A stretch of DNA of 13,517 nt from Bacteroidales bacterium (lineage in GTDB: Bacteria > Bacteroidota > Bacteroidia > Bacteroidales > JAOZMU01): positions 1 to 13,517 of the forward strand of contig JAOZMU010000037.1 of the NCBI GenBank assembly GCA_029934165.1. The letters are read 5' to 3'. A model generated the notes under the pieces. That model ran no database searches. It had not been told where the DNA came from and worked only from the letters and a program-made list of their open reading frames with translations. Of this stretch, positions 7,554-13,517 are shown piece by piece. The translations under genes and the position numbers were made by a program. The stretch's first letter is position 1. Each line of letters opens with the position of its first letter.

Positions 7554-8336
7554 ATGTCATTATCAAAAAAACAAATAGAATTAGTAGAAAATACAATCCG
7601 AAATAGTTTACACAAACGTTTTGAAAAATACAATCCTGAACCTGCTGTAATGCCCTTCCACACAAGACTTCTTGGTAAAGACAGGCTTGCTTTGTATTCT
7701 TTTATACATTCTTTAAACACTAACTTCGGGACAACTATTTTTGAACCTGTTGCAGTTGCGTTGGCTTCTGAACGATTTAAAGTTGCTGATAAACAGCTAA
7801 AGTCGGGAACTCAAATTAGTACTGCTGCTCAATTTGAAATCCAAAAAATCATGGATAATTTAACGTCGGCAAATGATAAACCTGACAAACAGAAAGAAAT
7901 AGAAATTATCAGAAAAGTTTGTCAGCAAGGCGAAATGAGAACAGTCAAGCCTACAAGAGTTGATGTTTATCTTGAAAGCCACAATAATGAAATATATTTG
8001 ATTGACATCAAAACTGCAAAACCGAACAAAGGCGGTTTCAAAGAATTTAAACGAACACTTTTAGAATGGACAGCAGTAGTTCTCGCAGAAAATCCAGATG
8101 CAAAAGTGAATACATTGATAGCAATTCCCTACAATCCCTACGAACCAAAACCATACAGTCGTTGGACAATGGCAGGAATGCTTGATTTAGAAAAAGAATT
8201 AAAAGTTGCAGAAGAGTTTTGGGACTTTTTAGGGGGCAAAGGTGCTTATAATGACTTGCTAAATTGCTTTGAAAAAGTAGGAATAGAAATGAGAAGCGAA
8301 ATAGATGAATATTTTTCAAGATTTAATAAAAAATAA
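7554..8336 (+). CDS. TdeIII-like type II restriction endonuclease
   Basis: The 260-residue protein matches my memory of the TdeIII family (Pfam RE_TdeIII), whose characterised members cut GGNCC. Recognisable blocks are MPFHTRLLGKDRLALYSFIH (33-52), NTNFGTTIFEPVAVALAS (55-72), the nuclease core TRVDVYL (D137) followed by LIDIKTAKPN (D151, K153) and then LLEW, and IPYNPYEPKPYSRWT (191-205). VD-x13-DIK fits the PD-(D/E)XK fold with Asp replacing Glu in the final acid. Length is normal, and no frameshift or loss of catalytic residues is seen, so it should be active if expressed. Being last of three tightly packed genes behind its methyltransferase suits methylation-before-cutting. The GGNCC specificity is inferred from the family only. 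Confidence 0.8.
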   Translation: MSLSKKQIELVENTIRNSLHKRFEKYNPEPAVMPFHTRLLGKDRLALYSFIHSLNTNFGTTIFEPVAVALASERFKVADKQLKSGTQISTAAQFEIQKIMDNLTSANDKPDKQKEIEIIRKVCQQGEMRTVKPTRVDVYLESHNNEIYLIDIKTAKPNKGGFKEFKRTLLEWTAVVLAENPDAKVNTLIAIPYNPYEPKPYSRWTMAGMLDLEKELKVAEEFWDFLGGKGAYNDLLNCFEKVGIEMRSEIDEYFSRFNKK

Positions 8337-8412
8337 AAAGAGTGGGTAACATTTTGTTTGTTGATTTTATATTTTTTTGATTTCTTCTCAATCTCGCAAT
8401 TTTTTTGTATTT

Positions 8413-8420
8413 TAGCTTTG
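8413..8420 (+). promoter_or_regulatory. Possible -7 box ahead of a structured RNA candidate
   Basis: TAGCTTTG fits TAnnTTTG exactly. TTTG motifs occur upstream, but none has the ideal spacing of about 20 nt. Transcription would start near 8426, immediately before the stem-loop region, with the next gene start 285 nt away. Confidence 0.35.
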
Positions 8421-8425
8421 TAAAC

Positions 8426-8663
8426 TTAAACGAAACGAATATGTAAGAATATTATAATCAAAATATAAAGCGTAAACTTTGTTTTCTAAACTCTAAAAAT
8501 CGCCAATTTTTAATCCGAGAAAACAAGTTACAGAAATATTGTGCTGCATTGATTTGTGGCGCAATATGTTTGTGCTGTATGATACGGCGTGAACTGTGCT
8601 TGTTCGGATAAGGGTGTTTGGCGATGCCTTGAGTTTGACAAGTTTCAGTTACACGCCTTTTTT
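8426..8663 (+). ncRNA. Candidate structured non-coding RNA or long structured leader
   Basis: No credible ORF covers this 374-nt gap, but it is dense in complementarity. Hairpin 1 pairs GTAAACTTTGTTTTCT (8472-8487) with AGAAAACAAGTTAC (8518-8531), 14 pairs with two single-base bulges, then an internal loop, then TAAAAAT (8494-8500) with ATTTTTA (8506-8512) around the loop CGCCA. Hairpin 2 pairs ATATTGTGC (8536-8544) with GCGCAATAT (8559-8567). Hairpin 3 pairs GGCGTGAACTG (8586-8596) with CAGTTACACGCC (8646-8657) and runs directly into six T. A promoter-like box lies just upstream. This fits an independent RNA of about 240 nt. It could instead be the 5' leader of the downstream toxin-like gene, with hairpin 3 as an attenuator. 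I could not match it to a known RNA class. Confidence 0.4.
8586..8663 (+). terminator. Probable intrinsic terminator or attenuator
   Basis: Arms of 11-12 nt with one bulged base (8586-8596 and 8646-8657), supported by an inner CTTGT (8599-8603) with ACAAG (8638-8642) and AAGG with CCTT nested further in, lead straight into TTTTTT (8658-8663). It would end the structured RNA above, or attenuate read-through into the gene at 8711. Confidence 0.5.
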
Positions 8664-8710
8664 GTGTTTCATTGTGAATGGTAGCTGTTTGCAGACAAAA
8701 ATTGTATGGT

Positions 8711-9175
8711 ATGAACAAAACGGTTTCACTTTTCCGGCATTTGCTATTTTTTGGCTTATTTACTACCTTCGCAGTGGTTGGGGTTTATAAACTTTCTGAC
8801 ATCCGAATAAAGAAAAAGGCAAAAGAGGTTGAGCGCATTGAATCAAAAACTTATGAGAAAACAAATTGCGAGCAATATGCGCTGGTTGCAACTGAAAATG
8901 GTTGGTTTCTGTGTTTTAAGTGTGGCGGACGGGATAGTATTTTTCTTTATGAAGGTGAGGTTTGGAAGTATGGAAAAACTTGTAATGGGCAAGATGGAAG
9001 GTACTCCAGTGGGTTGCCTTTTAAAAAGTTAAGGTATAGAATACAACATGAAGGTAACGAAGGAGAATGCTTAATTGCTGAAAAGGATAAAATTTACAAT
9101 TATCCGAATTTGCCGGAATGCAAAAAAAGAGATTTTGTTTTATTACGTCCTCCGGGAAATAAAATTGATAAATAA
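8711..9175 (+). CDS. Membrane-anchored small protein with GIY-YIG-like domain, probable toxin
   Basis: Read from the ATG at 8711 the protein has 154 residues. It has one N-terminal membrane helix (LLFFGLFTTFAVVGVY, about 11-26), a basic Lys/Arg linker (RIKKKAKEVER) and a C-terminal domain. The stretch SIFLYEGEVWKYGKT (76-90) resembles the GIY...YIG strand pair (as in YKIGKT of T5orf172-type nucleases), followed by R97 and a helix with GECLIAEK (E124) where that fold has its catalytic Arg and Glu. The ending LLRPPGNKID is, from memory, common on toxin tips of Bacteroidota polymorphic toxins. A start at 8678 would add 11 residues without improving the helix. The next gene overlaps its stop, as toxin-immunity pairs do. 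The nuclease activity and toxin role are inferred. Confidence 0.6.
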   Translation: MNKTVSLFRHLLFFGLFTTFAVVGVYKLSDIRIKKKAKEVERIESKTYEKTNCEQYALVATENGWFLCFKCGGRDSIFLYEGEVWKYGKTCNGQDGRYSSGLPFKKLRYRIQHEGNEGECLIAEKDKIYNYPNLPECKKRDFVLLRPPGNKIDK

Positions 9176-9564
9176 TGGAAACTATATATTTTTCAACAGC
9201 ACATCACGAAGAAATTGAAAGTAAGTTAAATATATACAAATGTTTAAAGTCTGTATTCTATAATTTAGACATTAAGCAATTTGTTAATTCTTTGAATGAA
9301 ATAACAATTATTTTTCAGGCAATAAATCCGCAAAGTCCCCGCAAAGTAGAAACCTTCAAAAAGATGCGCCGCAAGACCAAAACGCTTGAGCTTTATTTGG
9401 TTCTGGATTACGAGCGAGTGATGGAAGGGTCGGACGAGGAAAATCTTGCGCACATAAAAGATGTTTTTGTGCAAGGTTGCGAAACGTTCCTGAAACCTAT
9501 GAAGGGGTTTGATTGGGATGGTTTTGACGCTGAGGTGCAGAAAAGGTTGGATACGAGCGTTTGA
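9175..9564 (+). CDS. Probable immunity protein (Imm44-like) for the upstream toxin-like gene
   Basis: The start codon overlaps the preceding stop by one base (TAATG), implying translational coupling. The 129-residue product is cytoplasmic, with no signal peptide. It has an N-terminal METIYFSTAHHEEIES, a strand region NEITIIFQAINPQS, a basic stretch KKMRRKTKTLELYLVLDY, and a C-terminal helix ending FDWDGFDAEVQKRL. This pattern resembles Imm44-type immunity proteins as I remember them, but the match is not certain. Small size, coupling to a toxin-like gene and acidic character support an immunity role. It would bind and block the GIY-YIG-like domain. Confidence 0.5.
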   Translation: METIYFSTAHHEEIESKLNIYKCLKSVFYNLDIKQFVNSLNEITIIFQAINPQSPRKVETFKKMRRKTKTLELYLVLDYERVMEGSDEENLAHIKDVFVQGCETFLKPMKGFDWDGFDAEVQKRLDTSV

Positions 9565-9572
9565 TATGTCTG

Positions 9573-9656
9573 CGTATGAAATGCGGGGTTATTAATATTC
9601 AATCCCGTTGGGATTGTTGGTTCGGTGTTGGATGTCATTACCCCGCATTTCATACG
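9573..9656. repeat. Long perfect inverted repeat
   Basis: CGTATGAAATGCGGGGT (9573-9589) is repeated as its exact reverse complement at 9640-9656: 17-bp arms 50 nt apart. The left arm begins 9 nt after the stop of the immunity-like gene. ORFs read through here on both strands are by-products of the repeat. The remaining spacer, 9707-9851, holds no gene that I can support. Confidence 0.85.
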
Positions 9657-9706
9657 GGGCTATTTATATTCAATCCCTATCGGGATTGTTGGTTGGGTGT
9701 TGGATG
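9584..9706. repeat. Two-copy direct repeat with conserved internal hairpins
   Basis: Two units (9584-9634 and 9655-9706, period 71) share CGGGGyTATTwATATTCAAT, a 7-bp hairpin CAATCCC/GGGATTG, and the tail GGTGTTGGATG. The hairpin arms are identical while the loops differ (GTT against TATC), suggesting that pairing is what is kept. The arms of the larger inverted repeat overlap the CGGGG starts. It looks like part of a dispersed palindromic repeat family. Confidence 0.8.
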
Positions 9707-9757
9707 TTTTGCTTTGCTGGTTTTGCTGACTGCCCAAGCACTCCAAATCGCTATCTT

Positions 9758-9772
9758 ATACCGAGTCGGTAT
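9758..9772. repeat. 15-nt palindrome
   Basis: ATACCGA and TCGGTAT flank a single central G. It stands in the spacer between the repeat cluster and the promoter of the large restriction gene. It may be an operator half-site pair or a repeat remnant. Confidence 0.4.
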
Positions 9773-9851
9773 CGACATATACTAAATAAGCTTGTCGTTA
9801 ATTTTGATAATGAGCTAATTAAGAAATTTGAATTGAGTAACTTGATAGCGG

Positions 9852-9883
9852 TTTGGTATTAATAGTTGTTTTCGTTAGGTTTT
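9852..9883 (+). promoter_or_regulatory. Probable promoter of the large restriction-modification gene
   Basis: TTTG (9852-9855), 20 nt, then TAGGTTTT (9876-9883) differs from the Bacteroidetes consensus only in the last base. It has the same spacing as the promoter at 1669-1700. The predicted start near 9889 gives a leader of about 30 nt before the ATG at 9918. Confidence 0.45.
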
Positions 9884-9917
9884 AATTTTAATCGGGTTGC
9901 ATAACAAAATATGAATT

Positions 9918-12900
9918 ATGACAATACAAGAATATATTGAAATTGTAAGTAAACGTTTGAAGTCTGGAATTTCGAGAGAACATTCCTATCGTGGCGACCT
10001 TGAGGCATTGATAAGAGAGTTGGTAAAAGGCGTTGAAATTACTAACGAACCTGCAAACGTAACCGATTGTGGAAACCCAGATTATGTTATTACAAAAGGG
10101 AAAATTCCTGTTGGATATATCGAAGCCAAAGATATTGGCAAAGACCTAAATAGTAAAAGTTATAAAGAACAATTCGGTCGATATAAAAAAGCGTTGGATA
10201 ATCTGATAATTACGGATTATGTTTGGTTTCAGTTTTTTCAAAGCGGAGAACTTGTTCACGAAATACGAATTGGCGAAATTGAAAATAATACAGTAAAACC
10301 CCTTGCCGATAATTTCGTAGAATTTGAAAATCTGATACAAAATTTTTGTACTCACATTGGACAAACCATTAAATCGAGCCAGAAATTGGCTGAAATGATG
10401 GCATCAAAAGCTCGTTTGTTGCAAAACATAATGGAAAGGGCTGTTACATCGGACGAAGAAACGCAAGAAAACACATCGTTACAAGCTCAGTATGAAACAT
10501 TTAAGACAATTCTCATTCACGATTTAACACCAAAAGATTTTGCGGACATTTATGCGCAAACATTGGCTTATGGTATGTTTGCCGCACGGCTGCACGACAA
10601 AACGCTTGATGATTTTAGCCGTCAAGAAGCCGCCGAGCTGATTCCGAAAACAAATCCGTTTTTACGTAAACTTTTTGGATATGTAGCCGGACCCGATATT
10701 GACGAGCGAATTGTGCGCACAGTTGATAATCTTGCGGATGTTTTTAGGGCTACAAACGTAGATGAGTTGTTGCATAATTTCGGTAAAAGCACGCAAACGC
10801 ACGACCCGATAATTCATTTTTATGAAACGTTTCTTTCGGAATACGACCCAAAACTACGAAAAGCGCGCGGTGTTTGGTACACGCCTGCGCCTGTTGTAAA
10901 TTTTATTGTGCGTGCTGTTGATGATATTCTGAAAACAGAATTTGATTTGCCACAAGGACTTGCCGACACAACAAAAACAAAAATAAAAGTAGAGCAACAA
11001 GGCAAAAAAATAGAAAAGGAAGTACATAAAGTTCAAATTCTTGACCCTGCCACCGGCACAGGAACTTTTTTGGCAGAGGTTGTAAAGTATATTTACAGCA
11101 AACGTTTTAAAGCTATGCAAGGTGCATGGAGCGGATATGTAGAAGAGCATTTAATTCCCCGATTGAATGGTTTTGAGCTTCTGATGGCTTCATACTCAAT
11201 GGCGCACCTTAAACTGGATATGCTTTTAACTGAAACGGGCTATAAATCGACTAAAAATAAAAGGTTTAATATTTATCTCACCAACTCACTCGAAGAACAC
11301 CACCCCGATACAGGAACGTTGTTTTCGCAATGGTTGAGCGCAGAGGCAAACGAGGCAAACCACATAAAACGTGATACGCCTGTAATGGTTGTTATGGGGA
11401 ATCCGCCGTATGCTGTGAGTTCAAGTAATAAAGGAGAATGGATAATGGGCTTAATGGATGATTATAAAAAAGAGCCGGGCGGAAAAGAAAAATTAAAAGA
11501 ACGAAATCCTAAAGTAATTAATGACGATTATGTTAAGTTTTTACGATACGGACAATATTATATAGAAAAGAACGGAAAGGGCGTATTAGCTTTTATTAAC
11601 CCTCATGGATATTTAGATAATCCTACTTTTAGGGGAATGCGTTGGAATTTGCTGAAAGCTTATGATAAGATTTATACCATTGACTTACATGGAAATAGCA
11701 AGAAAAAAGAAGTTTGCCCTGATGGCAGTCCCGACCAAAATGTATTTGATATTATGCAAGGAGTTTCTATCAATTTGTTTGTAAAAACAGGAAAGAAAAA
11801 AGCAAACGAACTTGGCAAAGTCTTTCATTTTGATTTATATGGTAAACGTGAGAAAAAATATGACTTCCTTTGGAATAGCAGCATTAAAACAGTATCTTAT
11901 GTAGCATTACCAAATATAGAACCAAGTTATTTCTTTGTGCAAAAGGATTTTTCCACAAAAAATGATTATGATAAAGGGTTTAAAATAACTGAAATTTTTA
12001 ATTTATCGACCAGTGGTGTAAAAACACACAGAGATGCTTTTGTGGTGGATATGAAATTAGCAGATTTAAAAAATAGAATTCGCAATTTTTACAATTTTGA
12101 AAAAAGTAATGAACAAATACTATCCGAATATAATTTAAAAGCAAGCCTAAACTGGTTGTATGAAAAAAGGAAAGGGAAATTTAAGGAAAGTAAAATTAAA
12201 AGAATTTCCTATAGAGCTTTTGATGATAGATGGATTTATTATTCAAATGATATTGTTGACAGAGGGCGAGAAAATATTTTCAATCAAACGCTTCACTCTG
12301 ACAATTACGGATTTCTTACTTGTCGTCAACAAAGCACTTTCAAGTTTCAACACGCATTTATTACACGGCTTATCGCTGATATGTGTACAGTTTCATTACA
12401 AACTAAAGAGGGAAGCTATTATTTCCCCCTCTACCTTTACCCTGATGAATCTGCTCCACAAATTACTTTTAAAGAAGACGAGAAAACAAAACTCAAACAC
12501 AAACTTGAGCAAGCCGAAGAGCATTTTAAAAAAGTAAGCAAATATTTCAATAAAACAGTTGAGCCTTTCTATAATAAATTGGCAAATCCGAATGAAGCTG
12601 AGAAAAGTTTGTTTGAAGAAAACAGAAGTTTATTTGAGGAGGCTGAAACTGCGGTTGAATCATTAAAATCGCAAATTGCAAATGTAGATATAACACCTAA
12701 AACAGAACAAAATACAAAAGAACAACCATATAGAGTTCCAAACCTAAATATGGAAATTGTTTCGGAAATTGCAAAAGGTTTGGGATTGGAGTTTGTCGCA
12801 GAGAAAGACCTGACAGGTTTTGAAAACCTGTCAGGTCTGGGCGATAAATTTGCTCCGATTGATATTCTTGATTATATCTATGCCGTTTTACATTCGCCAA

Positions 12901-13409
12901 CTTATAGAGAGAAATATAAAGAGTTCCTGAAGATTGATTTTCCGAGAGTTCCGTATCCGAAAAATGTCGAAACATTTTGGCAATTAGTAAAATTAGGCGG
13001 AGAAATACGACAAATACATTTACTGGAAAGTCCGAAAGTAGAAGAATACATAACAGGCTACCCGATTGATGGAGATAATAAAGTTACAACCAAGATAGCC
13101 AAGAAAAACTGGGAGATTACGGGTACTATCCAAGACCTGACAGGTTTTGAAAACCTGTCAGGTCTGTCGGTGGGCAGAATTTGGATAAACGAAACTCAAT
13201 ATTTTGAGAATATTCCGCTCGTAGCGTGGGAGTTTTATATTGGCGGCTACCAACCAGCCCAAAAATGGCTGAAAGACCGCTCGCCAAAAAAAGGAAAAGA
13301 AGGCAGAGTGTTGGGTTTTGAGGATATTTTACACTACCAAAAAATAATTGTCGCCCTGACAGAAACAGACAGGCTGATGAAAGAGATTGATGAGGTTGGG
13401 GTTGAGTAG
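9918..13409 (+). CDS. Single-chain restriction-modification enzyme with type ISP-like C-terminal domain
   Basis: The 1163-residue protein joins cutting, methylation and target recognition. Residues 1-120 form a PD-(D/E)XK nuclease: NPDYV (D55), then YIEAK (E69, K71). A helical linker follows. The methylase has RGVWYTPAPVVNFIV (318-332, motif X), DPATGTGTF (376-384, motif I) and GNPPY (494-498, motif IV), the N6-adenine type in X-I-IV-TRD order. The last third resembles the type ISP specificity domain (FAPIDILDYIYAVLHSP, WEFYIGGYQPAQKWLKDR), with a predicted coiled coil near 855-918. No helicase motifs are present and it is much shorter than LlaGI-like type ISP enzymes (about 1,500-1,600 residues), so it should act as a helicase-free, type IIG-like enzyme. 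Two identical 11-residue inserts at 964-974 and 1073-1083 come from palindromic DNA. The reading frame is intact. Confidence 0.88.
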   Translation: MTIQEYIEIVSKRLKSGISREHSYRGDLEALIRELVKGVEITNEPANVTDCGNPDYVITKGKIPVGYIEAKDIGKDLNSKSYKEQFGRYKKALDNLIITDYVWFQFFQSGELVHEIRIGEIENNTVKPLADNFVEFENLIQNFCTHIGQTIKSSQKLAEMMASKARLLQNIMERAVTSDEETQENTSLQAQYETFKTILIHDLTPKDFADIYAQTLAYGMFAARLHDKTLDDFSRQEAAELIPKTNPFLRKLFGYVAGPDIDERIVRTVDNLADVFRATNVDELLHNFGKSTQTHDPIIHFYETFLSEYDPKLRKARGVWYTPAPVVNFIVRAVDDILKTEFDLPQGLADTTKTKIKVEQQGKKIEKEVHKVQILDPATGTGTFLAEVVKYIYSKRFKAMQGAWSGYVEEHLIPRLNGFELLMASYSMAHLKLDMLLTETGYKSTKNKRFNIYLTNSLEEHHPDTGTLFSQWLSAEANEANHIKRDTPVMVVMGNPPYAVSSSNKGEWIMGLMDDYKKEPGGKEKLKERNPKVINDDYVKFLRYGQYYIEKNGKGVLAFINPHGYLDNPTFRGMRWNLLKAYDKIYTIDLHGNSKKKEVCPDGSPDQNVFDIMQGVSINLFVKTGKKKANELGKVFHFDLYGKREKKYDFLWNSSIKTVSYVALPNIEPSYFFVQKDFSTKNDYDKGFKITEIFNLSTSGVKTHRDAFVVDMKLADLKNRIRNFYNFEKSNEQILSEYNLKASLNWLYEKRKGKFKESKIKRISYRAFDDRWIYYSNDIVDRGRENIFNQTLHSDNYGFLTCRQQSTFKFQHAFITRLIADMCTVSLQTKEGSYYFPLYLYPDESAPQITFKEDEKTKLKHKLEQAEEHFKKVSKYFNKTVEPFYNKLANPNEAEKSLFEENRSLFEEAETAVESLKSQIANVDITPKTEQNTKEQPYRVPNLNMEIVSEIAKGLGLEFVAEKDLTGFENLSGLGDKFAPIDILDYIYAVLHSPTYREKYKEFLKIDFPRVPYPKNVETFWQLVKLGGEIRQIHLLESPKVEEYITGYPIDGDNKVTTKIAKKNWEITGTIQDLTGFENLSGLSVGRIWINETQYFENIPLVAWEFYIGGYQPAQKWLKDRSPKKGKEGRVLGFEDILHYQKIIVALTETDRLMKEIDEVGVE
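12806..12838. repeat. Palindromic element in coding sequence, copy 1
   Basis: AGACCTGACAGGTTTT, a central G, then the exact reverse complement of the left arm: a perfect 33-nt palindrome. In the restriction gene it encodes DLTGFENLSGL (residues 964-974), between LEFVAEK and the conserved block FAPIDILDYI. Identity with copy 2 extends to 35 nt (12805-12839). No target-site duplication is obvious. Confidence 0.97.
13133..13165. repeat. Palindromic element in coding sequence, copy 2
   Basis: It is identical to copy 1 over the whole 33 nt, 327 nt (109 codons) downstream and in the same frame, encoding a second DLTGFENLSGL (1073-1083). It sits just before the conserved strand GRIWINETQYF. The identity of the two copies contrasts with their unrelated flanks, pointing to insertion rather than tandem duplication of the domain. 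Confidence 0.97.
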
Positions 13410-13453
13410 GGGATTTGTGAGGGAATAAATATAATTTCGTAGAAAAAGCAATT

Positions 13454-13517
13454 ATGGAAGCATCAATAAATATAGACAAGGAACAAATAAGCCAAGTATG
13501 CCTGCAATATTCGGTTG
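13454..13517 (+). CDS. N terminus of a possible MNT-type nucleotidyltransferase (partial)
   Basis: The last gene starts 44 nt after the preceding stop and runs off the window after 21 codons: MEASINIDKEQISQVCLQYS. This is reminiscent of the opening of small MNT-domain proteins, in which such a helix precedes the GSxxR/DxD nucleotidyltransferase core. Those proteins are antitoxins or modifiers of HEPN toxins. The diagnostic core is not in the window, so this is only suggestive. A TAATTTCG (13433-13440) near the start is a weak -7-like box. Confidence 0.4.
   Translation, partial: MEASINIDKEQISQVCLQYSV

Noticed and set aside
8586..8657. Integron attC site
   Set aside because: The long imperfect palindrome is attC-like in shape, but I see no convincing attC core sites and no integrase; a terminator explains the arms and T-run better.
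8426..8663. 6S RNA or retron RNA
   Set aside because: The 5' and 3' ends do not pair into the long closing stem and central bubble of 6S RNA, and no reverse transcriptase gene is adjacent.
8458..8718. Reverse-strand ORF of 86 codons across the RNA candidate
   Set aside because: Composition is irregular, no motif is seen, and it runs through the stem-loops; more likely chance.
9573..9706. Short CRISPR array
   Set aside because: There are only two units, the intervening DNA is part of the inverted repeat rather than a unique spacer, and no cas gene is present.
9561..9862. Two forward ORFs (9561-9785 and 9608-9862) after the immunity-like gene
   Set aside because: They consist largely of the repeat units, use different frames across the same DNA and show repeated GLLVRCW-like phrases caused by the repeats, not by protein conservation.
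12697..12975. Reverse-strand ORF containing a DLTGFQNLSGL peptide
   Set aside because: It is a shadow of the restriction gene; the peptide appears only because the element is palindromic. The same applies to the reverse ORF at 13126-13479.

Overview
The window looks like a Bacteroidota (Bacteroidetes) chromosome. It is AT-rich, genes lack clear Shine-Dalgarno sites, and several start regions carry the phylum's promoter signature (TTTG about 20 nt before TAnnTTTG). The left third is housekeeping-like. The remainder reads as an accessory or defence island with lower GC, degenerate spacers and repeats.

Layout. 1-116 is the tail of an unidentified gene. 327-1514 is pgk (phosphoglycerate kinase). 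1818-4658 is a 946-residue SrfC-family, dynamin-like GTPase with its own promoter and a strong intrinsic terminator. 4839-5291 is an unknown 150-residue protein. 5292-5753 holds only short relic-like ORFs. 5754-8336 is a compact type II restriction-modification operon: a methyltransferase with an N-terminal helix-turn-helix-like segment, a 72-residue unknown protein, and a TdeIII-like endonuclease, with gaps of 1-2 nt. 8413-8663 has no credible gene but contains a promoter-like box, three successive stem-loops and a terminal T-run, so it is a candidate structured RNA. 8711-9564 is an overlapping gene pair that looks like a membrane-anchored GIY-YIG-like toxin and its immunity protein. 9573-9706 is a nested direct and inverted repeat. 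9918-13409 is a single-chain restriction-modification enzyme of 1163 residues (nuclease, N6-adenine methylase, type ISP C-terminal domain). At 13454 a gene begins that resembles a MNT-type nucleotidyltransferase and runs off the window.

The most unusual signal is in the large restriction-modification gene. Its C-terminal domain carries two identical perfect 33-nt palindromes, 327 nt apart and in the same reading frame, each adding the peptide DLTGFENLSGL. They look like a mobile palindromic element that inserts into coding sequence and uses its only stop-free frame, comparable in concept to the Rickettsia palindromic elements.

Together the right two thirds combine two independent restriction-modification systems, a toxin-immunity pair and a possible toxin-antitoxin component. 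All functional calls come from reading motifs; no database search was possible.
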